From contig NC_018020.1 in NCBI RefSeq assembly GCF_000266885.1, positions 3,968,001-4,032,000 on the forward strand: a DNA stretch of 64,000 nt, written 5' to 3'. Of the stretch, positions 42,861 through 51,438 are shown one piece after another. The notes under the pieces are model-generated. The model was given only the letters and a program-made list of their open reading frames with translations, was not told the origin of the DNA and did not search any database. Position 1 is the first letter of the stretch. Every line of letters begins with the position of its first letter. The translations under genes were made by a program, and so were the position numbers. This DNA comes from Turneriella parva DSM 21527 (GTDB taxonomy: Bacteria > Spirochaetota > Leptospiria > Turneriellales > Turneriellaceae).

Positions 42861-45041
42861 TCAGTTTTCTGGCTTCTTCTCGGGAGCAAGCAGTGCCTCG
42901 AGCGCCGCAACTTCGGGGGCGTCGGCGCGAATAAACGCCACGGGCACCCCTAAAGGCGCAGCAAACTCGTGCCAACCCGAACTGCGTATCAAGGTACCGG
43001 TTGAGGACTCAATCCAACCGCCGGCAGGCAGATAAACTCTGCCTTTTAGAGCCCCTTCTTTAATGACCGGGGCTACAATCACGTCACGCCCGAGCATGAA
43101 CTGGTGGCGCAGCGCAAAGGTGTTGTGGTCAGCCGGGTAGTGCAAGAACAGCGGCCGCATTAGCGGCATACCGCTTGCAGCGGCTTCGGCCATCAGCTGC
43201 TTCATGAGCGGAGCAAGCCGCTGGTGCAGGCGGCCCAACGCGGCAAATTCGCCCGTGATACGTTCGTCGCTGTAGACCTGGTAGTTTTTCTCAGGGCGGT
43301 TGCCCTCGTGGTTGCGAAAGAACGGGGTAAAGACCGCCATTTCAGCCCAGCGAAGCAAGAGCTCGCGGCTGCGGTGGTAGTTTTTGAGCGGGTTGTTGAT
43401 CGTCGTATAACCGCCGATGTCGCTGTGGTTGAGCGTCAGGCCCGAAACGCCGCCCGTAAGCATACCCGTAATTGCCGAAGCTAGCCCGTCGAATTCGTCG
43501 AAGGTCACAAGCTGATCGCCCGCCCAGAACAAAGTCGAATGCGCTGCTGAGCCGGTGAAGCCCGAACGCGTGAAGAACACGACTTCGCCCTCAAGCCCGC
43601 TTTCGCGAATCACCTCGCGGTTGAGACGCGCCCATTCGGTAGCGTAGCGATTATGCCAGGCTGCGCCGCGTTCGCCGTCGGCCATTTGCGAATCCCACGG
43701 CAGCCATTCGCCGAAATCAGCCATGTACCCCGCAAGGCCAGCCTGCAACATATTCTGTTTAATAATACCTTTGAGATACGTGCGTGCATTGGCATTGGCA
43801 AGATCAATCAAATAAGCAGGAAAACCCACGGTACGAATTTTGTACGGCTGCCCAAGGCGGTCGCGCACGAGAAATCCTCTCTGCTTCGCTTCTTCGAAGA
43901 TCGGCCCCTCGTCTGCCAGAAACGGATTAACATAGCCGAGCACGCGAATGCCGCGCGCGCGCAGCGATGCTACCCACCCTCTAAAATTGGGGTAGGCCTT
44001 TTCATCGGGCAGCCAGCGCCACCACAGCTGCGAGCCAAAATTGGTCAGGCGCCGGCCAACCCAATCCTGAATCCAGATTGCAGTAACGGGGTTTCCTGCC
44101 GCAAGCGCAGCGTTCAAGACCTGCTCGACCTTGTCTTTGCCGCCCTGAACCCCCAGAATCGTGCCGAGCGCCCAATCGGGCAGCGGCCGCATGCGGCCAG
44201 TGCGTGCGGTATATTTCTCGATGAGCGCTGCATAGCTGCCAGAAGTGTTAAAGCTCAGCTGCAATTCATTCTGCCAGATGTCGACGCTGTAGCAGCTGCG
44301 GCCAAAATTCCAGACCTGGTATTCATTCTGCACTGTATCGAATGATCGGTAAGCTGATGTGAAAAAGAACGGAACCGGCGCATAGGTCGTCACGTCGCTG
44401 CCGCCGGCGCCTGCGGTGATATTCGCCCCCGCAGTGATCGGCTGAGCGCCGCGCCCCACGCCCTGCTCTTCTGTCAGCATCGGCAGCCGTTTGCCCCGCA
44501 GATCGAGATGCGTGAACTGCTCGCCGCCGCCAAAAATATGCTCATCGGGCTCGGCCTGAAATACGAGTTGAAGGCGATTGAAGCGGTGATCGCGCGCCTT
44601 GATTGCCATAACGGGAGCACCATCGACCAACCGTATCGTCAGGTCGGCGATCGCTGTGGCACCGCTGCTGCAATTCAGGTGCGCTTCGATCAAGATCCCC
44701 TCCGGTTCGACCTTGCCAGAGGCGAGTTGTTTTAACCGGCAGTTTTCTTTGACCGTGTCGGCCATCGTATAGCTCGCCATACGCTCGCGCACCATGTCTT
44801 CTGCCCTGCGCAAAGAGAGAAAAGCGTCGCTGAGACTCAAACGCAGCAGCACCCGGTTTTGCCGCTCGTCGAGTATGCGCATCTCTGACTGGGTCGTATC
44901 GACGATTATGGGCTTCAGCTCCATGTGGCGCATGAAAGACGGCGCCAGTTTTACGGGCTCGTGAAAGCAGCCTGCGGGTATCGCCACGAGAGCCGAAAAC
45001 AAGACGCATCTGAATCCTACTGATTGCCCTGAAGATTTCAT
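42861..45041 (-). CDS. GH31 glycoside hydrolase lipoprotein, sulfoquinovosidase-like
   Basis: 726 aa from ATG 45041. The N-terminus is a lipoprotein signal with lipobox-type AIPAGC (C25). The GH31 domain has nucleophile D442 (MADFGEWLPWD) and acid/base D509 (FWAGDQ). Both motifs and their 67-residue spacing equal those I recall for E. coli sulfoquinovosidase YihQ (D405, D472). Counting without gaps, YihQ Q262, Q288, W304 and Y508 correspond to Q299, Q325, W341 and Y545, but sulfonate-binding R301 corresponds to Q338. It may act on sulfoquinovosides or a related anionic or neutral glycoside outside the cytoplasm. No sulfoglycolysis gene is adjacent. Confidence 0.82.
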   Translation of the reverse strand: MKSSGQSVGFRCVLFSALVAIPAGCFHEPVKLAPSFMRHMELKPIIVDTTQSEMRILDERQNRVLLRLSLSDAFLSLRRAEDMVRERMASYTMADTVKENCRLKQLASGKVEPEGILIEAHLNCSSGATAIADLTIRLVDGAPVMAIKARDHRFNRLQLVFQAEPDEHIFGGGEQFTHLDLRGKRLPMLTEEQGVGRGAQPITAGANITAGAGGSDVTTYAPVPFFFTSAYRSFDTVQNEYQVWNFGRSCYSVDIWQNELQLSFNTSGSYAALIEKYTARTGRMRPLPDWALGTILGVQGGKDKVEQVLNAALAAGNPVTAIWIQDWVGRRLTNFGSQLWWRWLPDEKAYPNFRGWVASLRARGIRVLGYVNPFLADEGPIFEEAKQRGFLVRDRLGQPYKIRTVGFPAYLIDLANANARTYLKGIIKQNMLQAGLAGYMADFGEWLPWDSQMADGERGAAWHNRYATEWARLNREVIRESGLEGEVVFFTRSGFTGSAAHSTLFWAGDQLVTFDEFDGLASAITGMLTGGVSGLTLNHSDIGGYTTINNPLKNYHRSRELLLRWAEMAVFTPFFRNHEGNRPEKNYQVYSDERITGEFAALGRLHQRLAPLMKQLMAEAAASGMPLMRPLFLHYPADHNTFALRHQFMLGRDVIVAPVIKEGALKGRVYLPAGGWIESSTGTLIRSSGWHEFAAPLGVPVAFIRADAPEVAALEALLAPEKKPEN

Positions 45042-45147
45042 AGGCGAAAATCTGAGCAGCACCTGACCGGACAATCACCTTCAGCGACTTTCTGCAGAGT
45101 CAGTAATCTGTTGCCTCTGCGGGCCTGCTTTGCAGACTTGCTCTCTT

Positions 45148-46542
45148 ATGAATGAAATTATTGCGCGTAAAAAAGCGGGCCTTAAACTCACGAAAGCTGA
45201 AATCGACCGCGTGGTGAAGGGCGTCACCACCGGCGAAATACCCGATTACCAGATTACTGCATTGCTCATGGCAATCTGCTTTCAGGGAATGGATGTTGAG
45301 GAGCGCTCGCAGCTCACCAGGGCGATGGCCGAAAGCGGTAAGCGGCTCGACTTCTCTGCCGTTAAAGGCGTGAAGGTCGACAAACATTCTACCGGCGGCG
45401 TCGGTGACAAAACGTCGCTCATGCTCGCCCCCTGGCTCGCCGCCGCCGGCCGCAAGGTGCCGATGATCTCGGGCCGCGGCCTTGGCTTCACCGGCGGCAC
45501 ACTCGATAAACTCGCCGCAATACCGGGCTATTACTTTGAACACGAGCAGGCGCGCCTGACTGCGCATCTCAACACCACAGGTTGTTTTATCATCGGTCAG
45601 AGCGCCGACATCGCGCCTGCAGATAAAAAAATCTATGCGCTGCGCGACGTCACCGCAACGGTCGATGAAATATCTCTCATCACCGCTTCGATTCTGAGCA
45701 AGAAACTCACCGAAGACCTCGACGTACTCGTTATGGACGTCAAATGCGGCAGCGGGGCGTTCATGCAGAATTTGAAAGACGCACGCGCACTCGCAACTTC
45801 GATCGCCAATACCGCAAACAAGGCCGGGGTCAAAACCACCTGCCTCATCACCGCGATGGATTTTCCGCTCGGGCGCTATACTGGCAACACAATCGAGACC
45901 TGGGAGGCCTTCGAGTTCTGCAAACCCACTGGAATCTATCTGGAAACCGCAGAAAAACTTTTTGTCAAAAAGGCGAAACTCAACCGCGAAGAACTGCTGG
46001 TAGCTTCTCTCGTCGAAATCACTGTCGAACTCGCGGTCGCCATGCTCGAGCCTGCGTCGCGCACAAACTTAAAGGCCCGCAAGAATGCCTTGGCGTCGCT
46101 GATGGGCCTGTGGCGCAGCGGCGCCCTGAGGCAGAAGATGGAAGCCTGGGTCAAGGCACAGCTGGGCGACGTGGCGGGCCTCGAAAAGAAGGCTGAAAAT
46201 ATTCTAAAGGCGTTCGCGGCGAACGATACCAAAACTGTTTACAACTACCGCGCTCCGGCGGCTGGCTACTTCTCTCACGCCGACAGCCGGGCGATTGGCA
46301 ACCTTATGGTCGATCTGGGCGCCGGTCGCAAAAAATCGACCGACGCGGTGGTCGACCAGGTCTCGCTCGAAATGCTGAAATACCCTGGCGAACCGGTCAA
46401 GAAAGGCGAGAGCCTGCTGCGTATTTATAAAGAAGACCTGCAAGCAAACGATTGTAAACAGGTTGATGCCGTCTGTAAACTGGCTCTCAAGATTGGCAAA
46501 TCGAAGCCGAAAATTGCGAAAAATATATTAGCCCGCATCTGA
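45148..46542 (+). CDS. deoA: Pyrimidine-nucleoside / thymidine phosphorylase
   Basis: 464 aa from ATG 45148; a TTG six codons upstream is a weaker option. Family signatures are VDKHSTGGVGDKTSL (phosphate binding), SGRGLGFTGGTLDKLAAIPG and VMDVKCGSGAFM. The length is slightly above DeoA/Pdp (about 435-440). It cleaves thymidine or uridine with phosphate to base and (deoxy)ribose-1-phosphate. Thymidine versus broad pyrimidine specificity is not decided by sequence, so deoA is used loosely. It is divergent from the GH31 gene. Confidence 0.9.
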   Translation: MNEIIARKKAGLKLTKAEIDRVVKGVTTGEIPDYQITALLMAICFQGMDVEERSQLTRAMAESGKRLDFSAVKGVKVDKHSTGGVGDKTSLMLAPWLAAAGRKVPMISGRGLGFTGGTLDKLAAIPGYYFEHEQARLTAHLNTTGCFIIGQSADIAPADKKIYALRDVTATVDEISLITASILSKKLTEDLDVLVMDVKCGSGAFMQNLKDARALATSIANTANKAGVKTTCLITAMDFPLGRYTGNTIETWEAFEFCKPTGIYLETAEKLFVKKAKLNREELLVASLVEITVELAVAMLEPASRTNLKARKNALASLMGLWRSGALRQKMEAWVKAQLGDVAGLEKKAENILKAFAANDTKTVYNYRAPAAGYFSHADSRAIGNLMVDLGAGRKKSTDAVVDQVSLEMLKYPGEPVKKGESLLRIYKEDLQANDCKQVDAVCKLALKIGKSKPKIAKNILARI

Positions 46543-46570
46543 TCTGCTGCGCACGCTGCAGATCAGGTGC
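46535..46570. terminator. Hairpin at the end of the nucleoside phosphorylase gene
   Basis: Arms 46535-46547 and 46558-46570 pair over 13 bp with one G-U and a 10-nt loop. The TGA stop (46540-46542) lies inside the left arm, and the convergent YaaR-like gene ends eight bases further on. No T-run. Confidence 0.55.
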
Positions 46571-46577
46571 GGCAGCC

Positions 46578-47054
46578 TTAAGCGCGTAGATCAAAAATCA
46601 ATCCGCGAATCTGCCCCATGAGGTGCAGCGCGATCACGACGTCCTGGTTGCGGCGCATGAGGCCGCTGTAAAGCTGCGCCAGTCGCGTGTCGATGGTCTT
46701 GATGATTTCGTAGCGACGCTGGCGTTTGTCTTCCCAGCCCTGCAGGCGGTAGCTGCGCTGAATGAGCATGTTGCAGAGAAGTTTCACCGTCTGCTTGTAT
46801 TTTTCATAACGATCACGCGAAGGGGCATCGGCAAAGTCGCGTTCGTCGTTGTCGAGGTTCGCCATCAGATCTTCGAGGGTGCTACCCCGCTGTGTCGCCG
46901 TCTTCTTCTGTAGAATCTGCGAGACCATGCCTGAGAAGCCCGATTGCGCAGCAGCTGCGCTGTTTTTTTCGCCTGCCTGGGCATGTGAGATTCCGGCGCG
47001 CTGTGCAAGATCACCCGTTGCGGGTCTTAAGTGCGATGGCTGCACCTGCTGCAT
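46578..47054 (-). CDS. YaaR/DUF327-like protein
   Basis: 158 aa. The first 45 residues are low-complexity and polar. The rest is helical, with MANLDNDERDFADAPS, RYKQTVKLLCNMLIQRSYRLQ and a long C-terminal helix ending IRGLIFDLRA. This matches the YaaR family pattern (RYK...FL, then IRGLLLDL at the end). Function of YaaR is poorly known. It lies just downstream of the bactofilin and M23-like genes on the same strand, a position that hints at an envelope or shape role. Confidence 0.75.
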   Translation of the reverse strand: MQQVQPSHLRPATGDLAQRAGISHAQAGEKNSAAAAQSGFSGMVSQILQKKTATQRGSTLEDLMANLDNDERDFADAPSRDRYEKYKQTVKLLCNMLIQRSYRLQGWEDKRQRRYEIIKTIDTRLAQLYSGLMRRNQDVVIALHLMGQIRGLIFDLRA

Positions 47055-47082
47055 GCACGATTATCGGCAGATTTATTGATTT

Positions 47083-47116
47083 AGCTGATCGTTTTCCCTT
47101 CGGGAAACGATCAGCT
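47083..47116. terminator. Hairpin over the bactofilin stop codon
   Basis: AGCTGATCGTTTTCCC (47083-47098) pairs with GGGAAACGATCAGCT (47102-47116) apart from one bulged T; the loop is TTC. The bactofilin TGA (47113-47111) lies inside the right arm. On the minus strand there is no T-run after it. Confidence 0.6.
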
Positions 47117-47467
47117 ACCGACGTTCAAATGATTAATGCGCGCCCGGCCTTCAAAGATGACGCCTTCATCGACCAAAAGATTTGCGGCGACGATGTCACC
47201 CATGACTCGCGCGTTTTTCATCAGGTGCACGAAATCGAGCGCATAGATATTACCATCGACACGACCTGAGACGATGACGCTATCGGCTTCGACATTGGTT
47301 TTCACATGACCCGTGGGCCCGATAATCACCTGCGTCGTCGAGCGCACGGTGCCGCTGACGGTACCGTCGACGCGCAATGCGCCTGTGAGCTGAAAATCGC
47401 CATGAAAGCTGTCGCCTTGCCCGACGTAACTCGAAATGACCGCGACCGCATCTATCTGTTTTTTCAT
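47111..47467 (-). CDS. Bactofilin
   Basis: 118 aa. The right-handed beta-helix core of bactofilins is visible as repeating strands: GDFQLTGALRVDGTVSGTV, QVIIGPTGHVKTNVEADSV, VSGRVDGNIYALDFVHL, ARVMGDIVAANLLVDEG. Bactofilins self-assemble into filaments on the inner membrane and organise peptidoglycan enzymes; in spirochaetes they affect helical cell shape. It lies 17 bp downstream of an M23-like membrane protein, the usual bactofilin partner. Confidence 0.92.
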   Translation of the reverse strand: MKKQIDAVAVISSYVGQGDSFHGDFQLTGALRVDGTVSGTVRSTTQVIIGPTGHVKTNVEADSVIVSGRVDGNIYALDFVHLMKNARVMGDIVAANLLVDEGVIFEGRARINHLNVGS

Positions 47468-47484
47468 CGCTTATGCTCCTGCAA

Positions 47485-48594
47485 TTACGCGCCGGCGAGC
47501 GGCAGGTAGGGCATCGGATTCACCGCTTCGACCCCGATGTGCACTTCGTAGTGCAAGATACTCTCAAAGTTGTCATCGGCATGGCCGACGTTGCCGATCG
47601 GTTCGCCCTTGTTGACCTTCTCTTCTTGCGAAACCGTCACGACTTCGATGCCCTTGTAGACCGTCTCGTAGCCGTAATTGTGGCGGATTTTGACCGTATA
47701 GGTCAGGTTTGCCTCTTTGTTGATGCTGACGACGATTCCCGGGGCTGTCGCGGCCACCGCTGCGCCATGCGGCACCGCAATGTCGACACCGGCATTGTAG
47801 CCGACGTTCAGCCGGTGCGACATGCGCACAAAACCGAACGGGTTAATGATGTAACCCTGTACGGGCCAGATCGTCGGCGTATTCTTCAGCACACGCTCTC
47901 GCTTCTTCAGATATTCCTGCACCTGCCCCAGCGAACCGCGCGAAATCTCCATGTCGTGCAGCATGCGGTTCATGAGAAATATTTCGAGCGGTATTTTTTC
48001 AGGGTCTTTGCTCTCTCTGGTCTTTTGCTGCAGTTCTGCCAGCTGCGCGGCGAAACTATCGCTCGCGCTCGCCGGCTTTTCATTCGTGCCCTTCGACAAT
48101 GACTGCAGCGACGAAAGGTTCTGGCGAATATCTTCGTAAGACTTGCTGAGTTCGATAATTTCTTGCCGAACCTTCGCGAACTGTACCTCGGCATCTTTGT
48201 GCGAAACGCGCAGCTTATCGACTTCTTGAATCGTGCTGTTATGGCGAATCACCAGAAATGCACTGACGAGTAGCACGAGCCCCAAAACCGAGGTGACGAT
48301 AATCAGCGTCAGATTGCTGATGTGGTAATTGCGTATTTTGAGCTCGTTGTGGGGAATAAACATGAGCGTCAGACGCTCATTGCGCTTTTTCTTGATCCAC
48401 AAGAGCAGCTTCTGCTGGCTCTTGGCGAGGCGGCCAATCGCGGGTGCGGCCATTTTGACCGTCGCTTTGCCCTTCATCGCCCAGGCGCCGAGGCCTTTCG
48501 GGGCACCCGTCGGGGTGATTTCGACTTCTATTGCAGCCTTGCGCGAATTTTCACCGCCTGACTTTGCCGATCGACTGGACTTATTCTTCTTCAT
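47485..48594 (-). CDS. Membrane-anchored LytM/M23-like protein, degenerate zinc site
   Basis: 369 aa. A basic cytoplasmic N-terminus (1-90) is followed by a membrane helix (about 92-116), a coiled coil (about 120-200) and a C-terminal M23 domain (about 243-365). In active M23 enzymes the zinc site is HxxxD plus the second His of HxH. Here the first His is N267 (NAGVD, D271 kept), the first His of HxH is I346 and only H348 remains (SILHYE). Activity is therefore doubtful; it may be a scaffold or activator like EnvC/NlpD. It is coupled to the bactofilin gene, consistent with a cell-shape module. Confidence 0.85.
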   Translation of the reverse strand: MKKNKSSRSAKSGGENSRKAAIEVEITPTGAPKGLGAWAMKGKATVKMAAPAIGRLAKSQQKLLLWIKKKRNERLTLMFIPHNELKIRNYHISNLTLIIVTSVLGLVLLVSAFLVIRHNSTIQEVDKLRVSHKDAEVQFAKVRQEIIELSKSYEDIRQNLSSLQSLSKGTNEKPASASDSFAAQLAELQQKTRESKDPEKIPLEIFLMNRMLHDMEISRGSLGQVQEYLKKRERVLKNTPTIWPVQGYIINPFGFVRMSHRLNVGYNAGVDIAVPHGAAVAATAPGIVVSINKEANLTYTVKIRHNYGYETVYKGIEVVTVSQEEKVNKGEPIGNVGHADDNFESILHYEVHIGVEAVNPMPYLPLAGA

Positions 48595-48662
48595 GGGGAG
48601 CGAGTACGGTGTCAGCCTTGGGGCAGATTTTGCACCGTCAAACCATATGTAAAAACAGAACT

Positions 48663-49748
48663 TTAGCTGCTGAAAAACACCGCATCGGTGCCGGTCGCCG
48701 CTGCCTTATGCGCCAGGCCATCGACGAGAAAAATCTCCATCGGCTGCGTGCGGCCACGCACCCGACTCACCTGCAGTTTTCGCACTTTCAGGTCTTGACC
48801 TGCCAGATCGCGGGTTTTGCGATCGATGATGAGATCAAAGCGTGTCTGCTTGGTTAACCCTTCGAGGCGCGCGGCAATATTGACGGTGTCACCAATCACG
48901 GTGTAATCCCTTTTGCGGTATGAGCCGATGGTACCGGCAAATACGCGCCCGGTTGCAATGCCCATGCCGATAGAGATATCTTCTTGTATGTAGGCCGGTT
49001 TCGTGCTGTTGAACAGGTGAAGCGTGTCGCGAATCGCCAGGGCGCACTCAACGGCATTGCGGGCATCGCGTTCACCCCGCACCGGGCAGCCAAAGGTCGA
49101 TAACAGGGCGTCGCCGATAATTTTATTGACTGACCCCTTGTACGTCAGTATTAAATCCATAATATCTGTATAGAGGCGGTTCAACAACGCTGCAATGAGG
49201 TTGGGTTCGACGCCTTCGCTGATGCGTGTAAAATTGCGAATGTCGAGAAAGAAGATTGTGGCTTCGAGATTCTCGCCATAATCGTGGTTTGTGGCTTGCT
49301 GGCCCAGAATCATCTTTACCACATCGCCCGAAAAATACGCTGAAAGTTTCTCGATATGGCCATCGAGTTCGGCGATGCGGCCCGCCAGATTGACCGCCTC
49401 GATCACGCGCCGTACTTTTATGATGAGTTCTGCGTGGTCGATATCAGGTTCAAGAATTTCTGCTACGCCCATCTGCAGCATTTGCTGCCTCTGAGGTTTC
49501 GCGAGGTTCGCACAGATCACAATGACAGATCGCTTTCCCGCATTGCAGTGATGTTGAATTTCGGGCAGAAAGTCAGTATCGACTACCGGAGCATAAAACA
49601 CGAGAAGCTGCGCAGTGTCTGAAACAGGCGGCAGTGGCCGGGTGCCTGAAAAAACGCGGACTTCAGAAAGTGTGCTGAGTGCTGCTATGATACCTTCAGG
49701 GGGTGAATCTGACCGGTGCACCAGGCAGATTGCCGGTTTGCTGCTCAC
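48663..49748 (-). CDS. Class III adenylate/guanylate cyclase with N-terminal receiver-like domain
   Basis: 361 aa. Residues 1-115 fold like a receiver but lack a phosphorylatable Asp at the expected strand (LLVFYAP). After a coiled linker, the cyclase domain (about 155-340) has the two metal aspartates in FFLDIRNFT and KIIGDALLSTF. The Lys in NKIIGD and the segment YTVIGDTVNIAARLE fit an adenylate cyclase, including the transition-state Asn and Arg. cAMP is the likely product. Its start overlaps the stop of the upstream kinase gene by 4 bp, so it is probably its output partner. Confidence 0.85.
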   Translation of the reverse strand: MSSKPAICLVHRSDSPPEGIIAALSTLSEVRVFSGTRPLPPVSDTAQLLVFYAPVVDTDFLPEIQHHCNAGKRSVIVICANLAKPQRQQMLQMGVAEILEPDIDHAELIIKVRRVIEAVNLAGRIAELDGHIEKLSAYFSGDVVKMILGQQATNHDYGENLEATIFFLDIRNFTRISEGVEPNLIAALLNRLYTDIMDLILTYKGSVNKIIGDALLSTFGCPVRGERDARNAVECALAIRDTLHLFNSTKPAYIQEDISIGMGIATGRVFAGTIGSYRKRDYTVIGDTVNIAARLEGLTKQTRFDLIIDRKTRDLAGQDLKVRKLQVSRVRGRTQPMEIFLVDGLAHKAAATGTDAVFFSS

Positions 49749-50992
49749 CCTGCCCTCTGCAACGTCAACTCAGCGACGATGCGATTTGCGCGCTCTGCGC
49801 CGTCGGCCGCAACTTCGGTTGCAGGCAATTCAATCTGGTACAGATATAGCCGCGCGCCACACTGCTCGGCCGCATGCTCGGCCAGAGTCAGGCCAATACC
49901 GAGACCATATTTCTGCTCGCGAAACCGGTCGTCCCACGTATTGTTTAACCTGAAGAACGGCTCGAACACCCGTTTTTCAAAGGCAGCGGGCACGCCGGTG
50001 ACACCGCCGCGCATCGTCTCGATCTCACTCACGACCACCACCGAGTAGATCTCGGGCGTCACATAACACATAAGCCGTACTTTACTTTTCGCGGGAGAGT
50101 ATTTGTAAGCGTTCAAGAGCAGCTCGGCGATGATTTCACCGATCGCCTCAGCGTTGCCGCGCACCGTGCCGACAAATTCGCTCAGCGCCATCACTACTTC
50201 ATGACCCTTAATCGCTCTGAAATGCTCACTGTTTTTGACGGCAGCGGTTATCGCATTATTCACGGTCGTGAACGGCAGCAGATCGGCCTCGTAACGTTTC
50301 TGCAGGCCGGTCAGAATATTTTCAAACGCGGCCAGCCACTGCCGCGCGGCGCTCGCATTCTTGACGAGGCCACTGATCGTTTCGTCACCCTCTTTGATTG
50401 CCTGTATCGCCGGTGACATCTGCAACAGATCGATATAGGTCAATACAGCGCCGATGCCCAGACCCTGTGATGCCGAGTGCAGAATGTTTCGAATCAGTGA
50501 CCGTGCGTATTCGAGCTGGCGGTGGCGTTCTGCATTTTCTTCACCCATGAGCCACTGCGCGGGGTTCTGCCGCCGCAATTGCCGTTTACGCTGCAGCTCT
50601 TGCTGCTCACGCTTCTGCAAGACGAAGGCGAACGCCTTCTTGAGAATCGCGATGATATCGAGCGTGCCGGCATCGCCATCGACGATCGCGAATGTACTCT
50701 GGCACAGATCTTTTTCTGCAGAAAGCCTGCCGTTCTCGGCGTTCCAGATTATGATCAGCAGCGCCGGGTTCTCGCGGCGGCAGAGTAAAATCAGGTTGCG
50801 GCATGAATTGGCATCGCCGGTGGCGAGCAGTGCAATTTCGGGTACTGCTGTGCGTATCGTCTCACCGAGCTTGTCACGTTCGGTGACAAAATGCCGCCGC
50901 GCCTTGAGAACTCCTGAAAGTGCGCTCGAACACCAGGCGACCTGCGCTTCGGTACCGAATATAACGATACCAATGTTCTCTTCGCCGCTCAT
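49745..50992 (-). CDS. Histidine kinase-like ATPase with receiver-like N-terminus
   Basis: 415 aa. Residues 1-125 resemble a degenerate receiver without a clear phosphoacceptor Asp. A helical region follows with a candidate H-box (RNILHSASQGLGIG). The ATPase domain has N-box EIIAELLLNAYKYSP and the G-rich GLGIGLTLAEHAAEQCGA. It is cytoplasmic. The gene overlaps the CheY-like gene upstream and the cyclase gene downstream by 4 bp each, forming a three-gene signalling unit. Whether it phosphorylates the CheY protein cannot be shown here. Confidence 0.8.
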   Translation of the reverse strand: MSGEENIGIVIFGTEAQVAWCSSALSGVLKARRHFVTERDKLGETIRTAVPEIALLATGDANSCRNLILLCRRENPALLIIIWNAENGRLSAEKDLCQSTFAIVDGDAGTLDIIAILKKAFAFVLQKREQQELQRKRQLRRQNPAQWLMGEENAERHRQLEYARSLIRNILHSASQGLGIGAVLTYIDLLQMSPAIQAIKEGDETISGLVKNASAARQWLAAFENILTGLQKRYEADLLPFTTVNNAITAAVKNSEHFRAIKGHEVVMALSEFVGTVRGNAEAIGEIIAELLLNAYKYSPAKSKVRLMCYVTPEIYSVVVVSEIETMRGGVTGVPAAFEKRVFEPFFRLNNTWDDRFREQKYGLGIGLTLAEHAAEQCGARLYLYQIELPATEVAADGAERANRIVAELTLQRAG

Positions 50993-51345
50993 GTCAGAAT
51001 CTGCTTTACGATCGCGAGAAACTGAGCGGGTTTAATGGGCTTGACTATCCAGCCGTCGACGCCGGCATCTTCGCCTGCCTTGCGCTGGCTTTCTTGCCCT
51101 TCTGTCGTCAGCGCGAGAATCGGAATATCGCCGTTCAGCGCCCGCACCGCCTTGACGAATGCGTAGCCATCCATCACCGGCATATTGATGTCGGTAATGA
51201 TCAGGTCGAATTCGCCTGACTTGAATTTTGTCAGCGCGTCTTCGCCCTCTTCGGCCAGGGTAACCTCATGCCCGCCCGACCTTAATGCCTGCGACACGAT
51301 GGCGCGCATCGGCTCTGAATCGTCGACCGCAAGAATGTTTGCCAT
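50989..51345 (-). CDS. Single-domain response regulator (CheY-like)
   Basis: 118 aa, receiver domain only. Acid pocket D8/D9, phosphoacceptor D52 (LIITDINMP), switch Thr in LALTTEG and Lys in VKPIKP are all present. It is very similar to the three other stand-alone receivers at 52.1-53.5 kb. Its 3' end overlaps the kinase gene by 4 bp, so it is the first gene of the kinase-cyclase operon and probably its regulator or relay. Confidence 0.9.
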   Translation of the reverse strand: MANILAVDDSEPMRAIVSQALRSGGHEVTLAEEGEDALTKFKSGEFDLIITDINMPVMDGYAFVKAVRALNGDIPILALTTEGQESQRKAGEDAGVDGWIVKPIKPAQFLAIVKQILT

Positions 51346-51438
51346 GGGTTAGAGAACCATATTTTATCTGAAAAGTCAATTGGTTTAAGGGCGCATCGCC
51401 TTAGGTAGAATTACGTAGCAGCGAGTTATCTGCTGCGA

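Noticed and set aside
43653-44345. 230-codon open frame antisense to the GH31 gene
   Set aside because: It shadows a gene with clear catalytic motifs; composition is typical of antisense frames.
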